Below, piece after piece: positions 8,184 to 17,600 of a stretch of DNA of 64,000 bases (positions are counted from its first letter, which is position 1; each line of letters opens with the position of its first letter). The DNA lies in NCBI RefSeq assembly GCF_900106745.1, contig NZ_FNNV01000001.1, positions 310,001 through 374,000 of the forward strand, in the 5' to 3' direction. The translations under genes and the position numbers were made by a program. The notes under the pieces were generated by a model. That model saw only the letters and a program-made list of their open reading frames with translations. It did not search any database and was not told where the DNA came from. The stretch comes from Paenibacillus sp. CF384. Its GTDB lineage: Bacteria > Bacillota > Bacilli > Paenibacillales > Paenibacillaceae.

Positions 8184-8941
8184 TTCCTTTGCTTAGTATA
8201 CGTAATCTTACCAAAAAATTCGGCAAGCAGACCATATTGCACCCCTTCAACCTTGATTTGGAACAAGGGAAAGTACTTACTATTATTGGTCCATCAGGCT
8301 CAGGTAAAACAACGCTACTTCGTTGCATAAATGCCTTGGAAATTCCTGAAACGGGCAGTGTGACGCTTGGAGACAGGGAGTTGCAATTCAACAGCAAGCG
8401 AAAGCCTTCATCGACTGACCTCATCGCACTTCGGCAGAAAACAGGGATGGTATTCCAGTCCTTCGAGCTGTTCCCTCATCTGACGGTGATGCAGAATATT
8501 ATTGAAGCGCCGGTTGTTGTCAAGAAAACCAACAAATCGGAAGCCATAGCTAAGGCGGAACAGCTTCTGATGAAAGTTGGATTAGCGGATAAGGCGAACT
8601 TCTATCCAAGTGAACTCTCAGGTGGACAGAAACAGCGAATTGCGATCGCAAGAGCATTGGCTATGGATCCACAGCTGTTACTATTTGATGAACCTACATC
8701 AGCTTTAGACCCCGAGCTCGTGGGAGAAGTTCTCCAAGTCATTAAACAATTAGCTGCAGAAGGGATGACGATGGTCATTGTCACTCATGAGATGAAATTT
8801 GCGGAGAACGTTGCGGATACAGTTCTGTTTATGGAAGATGGCAAGATTGTTGAGCAAGGCCCTCCGCAGCAGTTATTCCACGAACCGCTTCATCCTCGTA
8901 CCCGAATATTCGTTTCTCGGGTAAATGACTATGTTATATAG
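8180..8941 (+). CDS. tcyC: Cystine-type amino-acid ABC transporter ATP-binding protein
   Basis: A 253-residue ABC ATPase with Walker A GPSGSGKTT (about 37-45), Q-loop VFQSFELFPHLTV, signature LSGGQKQR, Walker B LLLFDEPTSALD and switch His in VTHEMKFA. This is the GlnQ/TcyC class. The TTG at 8180 overlaps the permease stop (TTGA); a second TTG at 8189 is better spaced from GAAAGGG at 8172 and could be the true start. It powers import by the preceding two subunits. The operon ends at a strong hairpin at 8972. Confidence 0.88.
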   Translation: MIPLLSIRNLTKKFGKQTILHPFNLDLEQGKVLTIIGPSGSGKTTLLRCINALEIPETGSVTLGDRELQFNSKRKPSSTDLIALRQKTGMVFQSFELFPHLTVMQNIIEAPVVVKKTNKSEAIAKAEQLLMKVGLADKANFYPSELSGGQKQRIAIARALAMDPQLLLFDEPTSALDPELVGEVLQVIKQLAAEGMTMVIVTHEMKFAENVADTVLFMEDGKIVEQGPPQQLFHEPLHPRTRIFVSRVNDYVI

Positions 8942-8971
8942 CACAGTGGATGGAGTAGAAGGGGAGAAATG

Positions 8972-9003
8972 AAAAACACGCCATTAGTGGCGTGTTTTTA
9001 TTT
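8972..9003. terminator. Bidirectional intrinsic terminator (tcy operon / fda)
   Basis: AAAACACGCCA and TGGCGTGTTTT pair around a four-base loop and are followed by TTTTTATTT. The A-run on the left lets it also serve the convergent aldolase gene. Confidence 0.88.
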
Positions 9004-9013
9004 GGAGTGAGTA

Positions 9014-9901
9014 TCAGGTAATGGACGCTTGGTAGATCGACGAAATGGTATTCGATAGCTTAGCATTAAATTCGGTATCTGTTTGCTGAGCCGATAACCC
9101 TTCAGCCAAGGCACGCGAGAAACTGGCAATTAAACCATGATTCCGTGCTAGTTTTTCATTCGCTAAGTTTCGATCATACCCGCCTGACAAAGCTACAACC
9201 CTCACAATATGGGGATCGTTCATTAAATCACTATACAAATTATCTTCAGACGGGATGGAAAGCTTGAGCATGACTCTTGCGTCTTTATCTAGGGCCGCTA
9301 ACTGTTTAAGGATCTCCTCTTTGAGCAGTTGTTCCGATTTCTCTTTGTCTGCACTTCGGATATCGACCTCAGGTTCGATAATGGGGACGAGTCCTGCCGA
9401 TAGAATTTGCTTTCCAATATCGAATTGCTGCTCGACGACTTTCCTAATCCCTTCTTGGTTTGCTTCTTTAATTACGGATCTCATCTTCGTTCCGAAAATT
9501 TGTTTTTCGTTCGCCCGAGCTAGACGACCGTTCAAATCATGAATAGGCTTCATGAGTTGGACGCCGTCATGGGACTCGGCAAGGCCATCATCGATCTTCA
9601 AGAAAGGCACGATGCCTTTTTTCTCCCAAAGATAATCTGCGGTGAATTGATTCTCAATGGTACGATTCATAGTATTCTCGAATAAAATCGCGCCAAGGAT
9701 GAATTCCGAGCTAAACGCCGGGCTTGTGATGATTCGAGTCCTCATTTCGTGAACCAATTTAAACATGTCTTCGTTATTTGAGTAGCTGTTTTCTTGTATG
9801 CCGTACTCCAACAGCGCCTTCGGCGTGCTTCCTCCACTTTGGTCAAGTGCAGCGATAAAACCACTTCCGGTTTGAATGCGATTCATTTGTTCCTGTTTCA
9901 T
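9014..9901 (-). CDS. fda: Class I fructose-1,6-bisphosphate aldolase
   Basis: About 295 residues matching the Staphylococcus/Bacillus-type class I aldolase: [17 protein letters not shown] at the N-terminus, [16 protein letters not shown], and [13 protein letters not shown] with the Schiff-base Lys; ALSGGYDR forms the phosphate-binding end. It cleaves fructose 1,6-bisphosphate without a metal. The open frame begins at TTG 9907, but ATG 9901 has GGAGA eight bases upstream and is preferred. It is monocistronic, bounded by terminators at 8972 and 10091. Confidence 0.88.
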   Translation of the reverse strand: MKQEQMNRIQTGSGFIAALDQSGGSTPKALLEYGIQENSYSNNEDMFKLVHEMRTRIITSPAFSSEFILGAILFENTMNRTIENQFTADYLWEKKGIVPFLKIDDGLAESHDGVQLMKPIHDLNGRLARANEKQIFGTKMRSVIKEANQEGIRKVVEQQFDIGKQILSAGLVPIIEPEVDIRSADKEKSEQLLKEEILKQLAALDKDARVMLKLSIPSEDNLYSDLMNDPHIVRVVALSGGYDRNLANEKLARNHGLIASFSRALAEGLSAQQTDTEFNAKLSNTISSIYQASIT

Positions 9902-10090
9902 TGTCAATTCTCCTTCCTAATCATAACAATCGAATGGGGGATCCTTTGATGAGTCTACAAATGTCCGCCTATCGAGTACGGATTCAACATTCATCCTTAT
10001 TGTACACAAAAGCGAAATGTAATAAAACAGAGCGATTTGCCACAGATATTCTGAACCTGAGTTAGCCAAAAGTAGAATGATAGTTAAACG

Positions 10091-10130
10091 AACAAGAAGC
10101 AGTTTGCCATCGGCAACTGCTCCTTGTTTT
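10091..10130 (-). terminator. Hairpin downstream of catalase gene
   Basis: AACAAG-a-AGCAGT-t-TGCC pairs with GGCA-ACTGCT-c-CTTGTT around a three-base loop, with single mismatches. It lies 24 bases past the catalase stop. The U-tail on the minus strand is weak. Confidence 0.55.
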
Positions 10131-10153
10131 ATTGAAGTAACTTACAGGCGGCT

Positions 10154-11515
10154 CTAGCCCTTAGGTTGTGCCTGAATCTTGCGGGCGACCCGCTGACCGA
10201 GCCCGACATCTGCTTGGGTGAGGTAGCCGAGAACAACTGTTTGCGTGCCGGGAGAGACAGCAGCCAGATTGGCACTCAGGTTATCGACGAGATGCTCCTG
10301 CTGAATTGGCGGAAGTGCCCTATAATACTGACCGGCCTGCGTAAAATCATCCTGCTTCGGGATATGGGATCGCATCAGGCGTCCTTCAACAAATCTCCCG
10401 TTGCCGCTGGTGATCTGCGATTCAGGCGTCCAGTTCAACTGATGATTAATCGGAATACTCCGGAAGTCCGGTCCAAGCCGCCGCCGCTGCGAATCTGTGT
10501 AAATATTGGCGCGGCCTTGCAGCATTTTATCGTCGGATAGTTCTGCGCCTTCCAGCAGGTTGGATGGGGAGAACGCGAGTTTCTCCACTTGCTCCTTATA
10601 ATTGCTCGGATTGCGGTTCAAGACCAGCTTCCCGACCGGGAGGAGCGGGTACTGCCGTTCATCCCATAGCTTCGTATCGTCTAGCGGATCATAAGGGAGG
10701 GTGACCTCGTCTTGGGGGTTCATCAGTTGCACGTAGAGCCCGTATTCAACCGTCTTGCCAGCGTGCAGCGTGTCATACAAGTCTTGCGCGGCATAATCCG
10801 GATTCTCGCCTGCGAGCCGGGCTGCTTCCCTGCTGTCAATATACTGTGTGCCGGCGAGAGGCAGCCAATGATATTTGACGTAGCTTCGGAAACCTTGCGC
10901 GTTGACCCAGACGTATGTATTGACGCTGTGGCCCGGAATATGGCGCAGACTCTTGACCGTACCCGCGTCGGAGAAGAGCCAGAGGATAAGATGGGTCGCT
11001 TCCGGCGCCCGGGCGATGAAGTTCCAGAAAATTTCGGGGTTAATCAGGTTGTTGATGGGAGATGGCGAGAGCGCTTTAACCGCTTCCGGGAAACGGACGG
11101 CATCCCTGACTAGGAACACGGGGATATGATTGAAGACCAAATCGAACACGCCATGATCCGTATAGAACTTAGTGGCGAAGCCACGTATGTTTCGGGACGT
11201 ATCCGGTGTGCCTTTGTTGCTGACGGCCAGCGAAAATCTCACCGTGACAGGGACTTGCTGCCCCGGCTGCTGCAGAAAACAAAGCTTCGTGTGCGCCGAC
11301 ATGGCATGTGTCGTCTGAAAGTAGCCAAACGCACCGCAGCCTTTGACATGCACGGGCCTTTCCAGTAAGGTCGAATACACGAATGTCTCCAGCGTTTCAT
11401 GCAGCAAGCTGTCCTGTTCGAGGACGGGGCCTCGTTCGCCGACCGTTTGAGAGTGCTGGGCAGGCGGAGTCTTGCCCGGCCTGTTATTCGGGCGATGGTC
11501 ATTATTCTCGTTCAT
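10154..11515 (-). CDS. Monofunctional haem catalase
   Basis: A 453-residue catalase core, shorter than the usual 480-550. Distal His is at residue 56 (RPVHVKGCGAFGYF), distal Asn at 129 in DLVFNHIPVF (most catalases have DLVGNN there), and the proximal haem Tyr lies in GRANIYTDSQRRRLG. The last motif and DKMLQGRANIY recall the KatX/spore-catalase branch of Bacillus, but the assignment is only by memory. RBS is AAAGGAGG ten bases before ATG. It disproportionates hydrogen peroxide. No PerR box was obvious upstream. Confidence 0.88.
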   Translation of the reverse strand: MNENNDHRPNNRPGKTPPAQHSQTVGERGPVLEQDSLLHETLETFVYSTLLERPVHVKGCGAFGYFQTTHAMSAHTKLCFLQQPGQQVPVTVRFSLAVSNKGTPDTSRNIRGFATKFYTDHGVFDLVFNHIPVFLVRDAVRFPEAVKALSPSPINNLINPEIFWNFIARAPEATHLILWLFSDAGTVKSLRHIPGHSVNTYVWVNAQGFRSYVKYHWLPLAGTQYIDSREAARLAGENPDYAAQDLYDTLHAGKTVEYGLYVQLMNPQDEVTLPYDPLDDTKLWDERQYPLLPVGKLVLNRNPSNYKEQVEKLAFSPSNLLEGAELSDDKMLQGRANIYTDSQRRRLGPDFRSIPINHQLNWTPESQITSGNGRFVEGRLMRSHIPKQDDFTQAGQYYRALPPIQQEHLVDNLSANLAAVSPGTQTVVLGYLTQADVGLGQRVARKIQAQPKG

Positions 11516-12115
11516 CCCGTTACCTCCTTTGGGTATATAGAAAGGTATGAGGAGGGATGCTTTTGCATGATTGAAGAACGACAGAAATATTGTTCATACG
11601 ATACTAATGGCTACTATCGCTATCTCCCAATTTTACTCCCGTATTATTGCCCTCAAAGTAATGCCAGGTCTGATAGCCGTCAATGATACTTGGATCGAGA
11701 GCCCTGACATTCAGGTCGGTTTGCTCGGCGAGATACGGATAAGAGCAGACTTTCGTCGTGATCTTATGGTATTTCTGTCCATATGTAATATTGTTTCATA
11801 TTTAATATGTATGATATATTCTCGTTGAACGAACACATTGGAGGTGATCTAGCTGCACAGAGTGAGGTGCTGTACCACAAGTCCACGCTGACTCTTTTGA
11901 TTCCGAGCCCGATAGTCTGTTCGGCGTTGAAGCGTATAATCCACTGAATGATTTCTCCATGTTGAATTTCCCACTACTAACCTGAATGCAACAATTAATC
12001 GCCCGCTTCCACTGTATGACTGCCCGCACTTCCTAACCTTTGCAAGACGCATATATCCAAAATCGAATAAGCAACGAGCCGCCGTTTCATATTATGGAGT
12101 TGGAGGGATTCTCGA
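11516..12115. other. 600-base gap upstream of catalase and Gfo/Idh/MocA genes
   Basis: It holds the catalase RBS and probably its promoter (minus-strand TTGACG, 17 bases, TACTTT between 11683 and 11655). A small palindrome CATATT-T-AATATG lies at 11797-11809. At 11866-11985 a stop-free 40-codon stretch of protein-like composition (FGVEAYNPLNDFS) ends in TGA without a start codon and may be the tail of a lost gene. Nothing else is recognisable. Confidence 0.4.
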
Positions 12116-13114
12116 ATGCTAAATGTTGCTATGCTCAGCAAATGGCATGTTCATGCCGATGGGTACGCCAAGCACCTGCAATCACTTGGAAACGTTAACA
12201 TAAAGGCCGTATGGGATGAGAACAAGGAACGCGGTATCGCCTGGGCGGATGAGCTCGGAGCCATGCTCGAGACCGACTTGGACGCGCTGCTACGCCGGGA
12301 GGATGTGGACGCCGTAGTCGTCAACGCCCCAACTAGCATGCACGCCGAAGTGATGATTGCCGCCGCAAACGCGGGCAAGCATATTTTCACCGAGAAAGCA
12401 ATGGCGCTTACCGTAACGGAATGCGATCTTATCTCCGCAGCCGTCCGGCAGGCTGGCGTCAAGTTCTGCATTTCCTTCCCCGCCCGGACGAGACCGCATC
12501 ATCTGTTCGCCAAACAGCTGCTGGACGACGGCCTGTTAGGCGCGATCACGCTATTGCGCATTCGGAACGGACATGACGGCGCGCTCCGTAATTGGCTGCC
12601 CGACTACTGGTATGATGAGAAACTTGCAGGCGGAGGCGCCATGATGGATCTCGGCTGCCACCCGATGTACCTGGCCAGCTGGCTACTCGGCCAGCCGAAG
12701 CGCATCACGTCCATGTTCAACCATTTCACGGGCAGGGCAGTGGAAGACAACGCGCAATGCTCGATTGAATTCGCTAACAATGCTGTCGCGCTTTTGGAAA
12801 CGAGTCTGGTTACTTACCGGACGCCGCCGGCTTTCGAACTCTACGGAACGGAAGGAACACTTATCATCTCAGGAGACAGCGTGCAAGTCGCATCCAAGTA
12901 TGCCGATTCACCGCTGCAGGGCTGGATTGCACCTTACCGGATGCCCGAAGCTCAGCCACTGCCGTTGACGCAATGGGTAAACGGCGTCATGAATGACGGT
13001 CCGATGCCTTTTGGCCTGGAGGACGGCACGAAGCTGACGGAGCTGCTGGAAACGGCCTATATTGCGCATCGCGAACGACGAACAGTAGAGTTCAAACAGA
13101 CGGGAGGGATGTAA
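12116..13114 (+). CDS. Gfo/Idh/MocA family oxidoreductase
   Basis: A 332-residue NAD(P)-dependent sugar-dehydrogenase-like protein. The N-terminal Rossmann half contains VDAVVVNAPTSMHAEV and the family motif GKHIFTEKAMA (EKP motif with Ala replacing Pro). The C-terminal alpha/beta half has GGGAMMDLGCHPMYLASWLLG, where Asp and His are the usual catalytic pair. The first Rossmann glycines are atypical (VAMLSKWHVHADGY instead of GxGxxG), so cofactor binding may differ. It is followed four bases later by a second family member; the pair likely acts in one sugar or cyclitol catabolic or interconversion pathway. Confidence 0.82.
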   Translation: MLNVAMLSKWHVHADGYAKHLQSLGNVNIKAVWDENKERGIAWADELGAMLETDLDALLRREDVDAVVVNAPTSMHAEVMIAAANAGKHIFTEKAMALTVTECDLISAAVRQAGVKFCISFPARTRPHHLFAKQLLDDGLLGAITLLRIRNGHDGALRNWLPDYWYDEKLAGGGAMMDLGCHPMYLASWLLGQPKRITSMFNHFTGRAVEDNAQCSIEFANNAVALLETSLVTYRTPPAFELYGTEGTLIISGDSVQVASKYADSPLQGWIAPYRMPEAQPLPLTQWVNGVMNDGPMPFGLEDGTKLTELLETAYIAHRERRTVEFKQTGGM

Positions 13115-13117
13115 GCA

Positions 13118-14191
13118 ATGCGGACCGTCAAGATAGGAATCATCGGATGCGGCATGATCGCGAACGGCAAGCATATGCCGAGCCTGAACAAAGTGGAACA
13201 GGCAGAGATGGTTGCGTTCTGCGATCTGATAGAGGAACGCGCGCGTGAAGCCGCCGAGAAGTACGGCGCGCCTGATGCCATGGTATTCACGGATTACAAG
13301 CAGCTGCTCGCCATGCCAGAAATCGAAGTCATTCATGTTCTGACACCGAACATCTCCCATGCTGAGATTTCAATAGCGGCATTGGAGGCTGGAAAACATG
13401 TCATGTGCGAGAAACCGATGGCAAAGACCGGAGCCGAAGCAAAAGCCATGTACGACGCACATGTCCGGACAGGGAAAAAATTGACTGTAGGCTACCAAAA
13501 CCGGAGCAAGGCTCAGTCCCAGCTGCTGAAGAAAATGATCGAGAACGACGAACTTGGCGAAATCTATTTTGCCAAAGCAGTCGCTACCAGACGGAGGGGC
13601 GTCCCCACATGGGGTGTGTTTCTGGATAAAGAGAAGCAGGGCGGAGGACCGATGATCGACATTGGCACCCATTCTCTGGATCTCATCCTTTGGCTGATGA
13701 ACAATTACGAGCCGGAAAGTGTCGTAGGCAGTGTCTTCCATAAATTAAAACATGCGGAGAACGCAGCGAATGAGTGGGGCTCCTGGGATCCGAATGAATT
13801 CGAAGTGGAAGATTCGGCCTTCGGCTATGTGAAATTCAAGAACGGCGCCGTCGTTTCGATTGAAACCAGTTGGGCGCTTAATGTCGCCAAGCCGGAAGGG
13901 TCGTATTTGTGCGGCACGAAGGGTGGAGCGGACTTTAACGGGGGCCTGCGAATCAATGGCGAGCGGGACGGCAGCCTGTTCCTGAACGTCATCGACGTAG
14001 ATCCCAAGGCAAGGGAACGCTTCAGAGGCGAGAATCTGACGGATTTCGAGTACGAAGCCAAGCAGTGGATCAACTGCATAGTGAACGATGAGGAGCCACT
14101 CGTGAAGCCCAGAGAGGCGATGGTTGTTTCGGCAATTCTGGAGGCGGTCTATATCTCCGCCGAAACCGGGAAGCCGGTCTACCTCGACTGA
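13118..14191 (+). CDS. Gfo/Idh/MocA family oxidoreductase
   Basis: A 357-residue protein with the canonical N-terminal GIIGCGMIANGKHMP (GxGxxA/G Rossmann motif), IHVLTPNISHAEI, the catalytic GKHVMCEKPMA and the C-terminal GGGPMIDIGTHSLDLILWLM. It is a typical inositol/glucose-fructose oxidoreductase-like enzyme. It is translationally close to the previous gene (three-base gap, RBS GGGAGGG) and ends the operon before the hairpin at 14307. The substrate is unknown; no transporter or kinase accompanies the pair. Confidence 0.87.
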   Translation: MRTVKIGIIGCGMIANGKHMPSLNKVEQAEMVAFCDLIEERAREAAEKYGAPDAMVFTDYKQLLAMPEIEVIHVLTPNISHAEISIAALEAGKHVMCEKPMAKTGAEAKAMYDAHVRTGKKLTVGYQNRSKAQSQLLKKMIENDELGEIYFAKAVATRRRGVPTWGVFLDKEKQGGGPMIDIGTHSLDLILWLMNNYEPESVVGSVFHKLKHAENAANEWGSWDPNEFEVEDSAFGYVKFKNGAVVSIETSWALNVAKPEGSYLCGTKGGADFNGGLRINGERDGSLFLNVIDVDPKARERFRGENLTDFEYEAKQWINCIVNDEEPLVKPREAMVVSAILEAVYISAETGKPVYLD

Positions 14192-14647
14192 CGGGTCTCC
14201 TTACGATTCGGCCTAAACTAGCGGGTACATTACCACAATAAGGATCGTTTTCATAAAATAAAAATAAAGTGACAAGAACATTATTTAAAGCTGGATAGTA
14301 ACACGTAAGAGGCAAGGGGATTCCCCTTTGTCTCTTTTCTGTTATAAGTGCAGGTAAATAACCTGACGTCTTTATGTGACAAATAATGACACGTTGTTGC
14401 ATCAAAATACCTAAAGGAGCGTAAAACCTAGTTCTATGGCAGTTAAATGATAAGTTTCAGCTAAGAGATGATTGATAAATCGAAAATGTTCGGGTATCAT
14501 GTACCTGACAATATATCAGAAAATTAAGTGTTTTATATCATGTTCAATTATTGATCTACCTTCTAGTAGATAGAAAACAACTTTTTAAATGTATATGAAC
14601 CTTTCTTTGAAAAGGGTTACATATAAAATTGATTTAGGAGGAAGATC
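14192..14647. other. 456-base gap before the SLH-domain protein
   Basis: It contains a partial copy of the GACAAGAAC repeat (14271-14284), the terminator at 14307, and a long AT-rich leader to the wall-protein gene with a small hairpin (ATCTAC...GTAGAT, about 14552-14571). No open reading frame of coding character is seen. The leader ends in TAGGAGGAAG, a strong ribosome binding site. Confidence 0.5.
14307..14343 (+). terminator. Intrinsic terminator of the Gfo/Idh/MocA pair
   Basis: AAGAGGCAAGGGG pairs with CCCCTTTGTCTCTT (one bulge, one G-T pair) and is followed by TTCTGTT. Confidence 0.75.
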
Positions 14648-17600
14648 ATGCATTGTCGGAAGGTTGTCAGAAAAACTCTATCATTATCGCTCGCATTAAC
14701 AGTACTCATTGGTTCGTTGTTCGGCAGCATGGCTTTTGCCTCGCCAAGCAAGAGTATCGGCGTCGAGCCGGGAACCGCGCATGAACAACCGGCCGTTCAG
14801 GATGCCGCGTCCGCGCAGTTCGACACGCTGACGCCAAGCGAGTCGAAGGTAGCCTTCGCCTTGTCGGAGGGAAGCCATACGGTGACGGTCGAAGCGAAGT
14901 ATAAGGACGGTTCGGCGAAAGACGTGACGACGCAAGGCGCTTGGATGTCCATGAATCCATCCGTCGCTGTCGTCGACCGGGGCGTCATTACGGCCAAAGC
15001 GGCCGGAACGACGGAAGTGCGCCTCAATCTCGGCGACGCCGTCGTCAACGTTCCTGTTACGATCACCGCAGGCGCCGGAGCGCCGGAAGCGGCAGAGCCT
15101 TCGGAGCCGACGCTTGTCACATACCTGCTATCCACGCTGAACGTGTTCGTCGAGGCGGATACGAACTATCCGCTTCATCTGCATGGGACGTTCACGGACG
15201 GGTCGACGCGGGATATTACGGCCGATGCCGTCTGGAGCACGGACGATGCCGCGGTTGCGACCGTTTCGCACGGCATGATCAAGGGCATCAAGGGCGGGGC
15301 TTCGACGTTCATCCGTGTAAAATACGGCAGCATGCCGACACTGTCGATCTCGGTAACCGTTCAGAAGGATCCGATTCCGTTTCAGTTGTTCGGTCTTATG
15401 ATGTCGGAAAGCGTCTTGAAGATCATGGAGACCGACGCGCCACATCAAATCTATGCGGACCTAGAATATTCCGATCAGGATCTTTACGAGGTGACGAATC
15501 TTGGCAAATGGTATTCGTCTAATGAATCCATAGCCACTGTCGACCAGAACGGTGTCATTACGCCGGTCGGCAAAGGCATGGCCTATATTTACTTCGAATA
15601 TAAGTATACGGCGCCGTCCGGCACGGAAGGCGAAGAAGGCTATGACGACGGCCTGCTTGTCAATTCCGTGCAGGTGTTCGTCGGCGGACCGTTCAAGCTG
15701 GAGCGCTATACGCCGGACATGATGGCGCAGCTGGAGCTGGACACACCTATTTCACTCCCGCCGCGAAGCTATCAGGAAATTACGATCATGGGCGTCTACT
15801 CCGAGGATCCTCGGACTGGCCAAAACTATAACGAAGATGACGTCACGGGTGATATCGAATGGAATGTCGCGGATAAATCCATCGTGACCATCAACGACTC
15901 CGGCCGTATCTTTGCAGGCGGCAAGGAAGGCACGACAACAATTACGGGCCATTATTTAGCGTTCGAACCGTTCACGTTCAACGTGACGGTGACGAAGGCC
16001 GCAGCTGCAAACGAGGTGCTGAATTTGGTAGCTGAGCCGACTTTAGTGGAAATTAAGGATGGCAAACCTGTTCAAGCGCCAATCATCAAAGCCATTTACA
16101 ATGACGGTACAGTTGAAGACGTCACGTCCAAAATCGCCGACAGCGATTGGCTCGCTTCCGATGCATCGGTAGCGTACCACAGCGACAACGGTACGATCGT
16201 TGCTGAATCCGTCGGCTCGGCCGTTCTCGGCGCACTCTACAAGAATGAAGTTGCCATTATACCAGTTATCGTGAAGCAAGCAGATCCGAAGACGACGGTC
16301 TCCCTTTCCGTTACGCCAGAATCGCTGAACTTGCAGCTCGGCAAGCATGAAGCGTTGTCAGTCGAAGCCGTCATGTCCGGCGGCGAGACGCTGAATAAAA
16401 CACAGGCAGCTGTCTATCGCTCGACCAACCTGCAGGTGGTCTCCGTTAACCGCAAGGGAGAGATCACAGCAGTCGGCAAAGGAACGGCAGTTATCGAGGT
16501 GTCGTACGGCGGACAGAAGCAATCGGTCACGATTGAGGTTGCTGCTTCCGAGGGATTGCCGCCGGTTGCAGAGACACCGAAGCAGATTACCGGTATTACT
16601 GTAAGTGACCCGAAAATAACGCTGGATGTTACAGCTGGCCCTCGCCCGGTTACCGTCCAGGCTGACTACAGTGACGGCACGAGTGCGGACGTAACCGCGC
16701 AAGGCAAGTGGTCAACGCAAGATGCCGGCGTGGTTACGGTTAAGGACGGCGTCTTGACGCCGGTGGCTCCGGGCTCTACCCGCGTGCATCTGGTACTGGA
16801 CGGCGCAGTCATCGCAGTTCGCGTCACCGTTAAGGAAGGCGACTACTCCTCCAACGTCAGAGTGGCAGACGAAGGCGCGGCAGCGGAACCGACGGTTGAC
16901 GCGCTGCTTCTGTCGACCACAAAGATTTTGGTGCAAAAAGGGGCTAAATACCCCGTCCAGCTGCTCGCTGTCAAGAGTGACGGCACGACAGAGGACGTGA
17001 GTGACCAAGCAGCATGGTCGGTCTATGATACCGAAATTGCCGACGTGGTGAAGGATAACGGCGCAGTCAGCATCCTCGGAAAATCGACGGGTGACGTTAA
17101 TCCAGATCCGGGCTATCAGAAGTTTGGCAGAACGACGCTTACCGTCGGATACGGCGATTTTACGCCGACGATCGTGAACGTGTCCGTTAGCGAGCAGCCG
17201 GATCAGCCCGACGTGCTCGACATCGGCTTCCGGACTTCCGACTATTCGTGGTATTTTGACGGCGCGTCCTTCAGATTGTACAACGGACAATCGCCATACG
17301 AGCTGAAGCCATTCGCTTTGGATACGACGGGTGATACCTCCCCAGTGGATGACGGAGCGTGGACATTCTCGCAGCCGGGCGTCGTGAACGTCAACATGGA
17401 CTACGGCTTTGAGGCCGTAGGAACCGGGGAGACGGATGCTGTGTTCACATACGAGCGTTACGGTGTGACCTATAAGCGTACACTTCACTTCGAGGTTGTG
17501 AACCTGGAAGGCATCGCAGCCGATGTGGACGAAGCGGCTGGCGTCTATTCTGTCGACGTTCATCCGCAAGGTTCCTCGCTCGTCGGCTTGAATGAAACGT

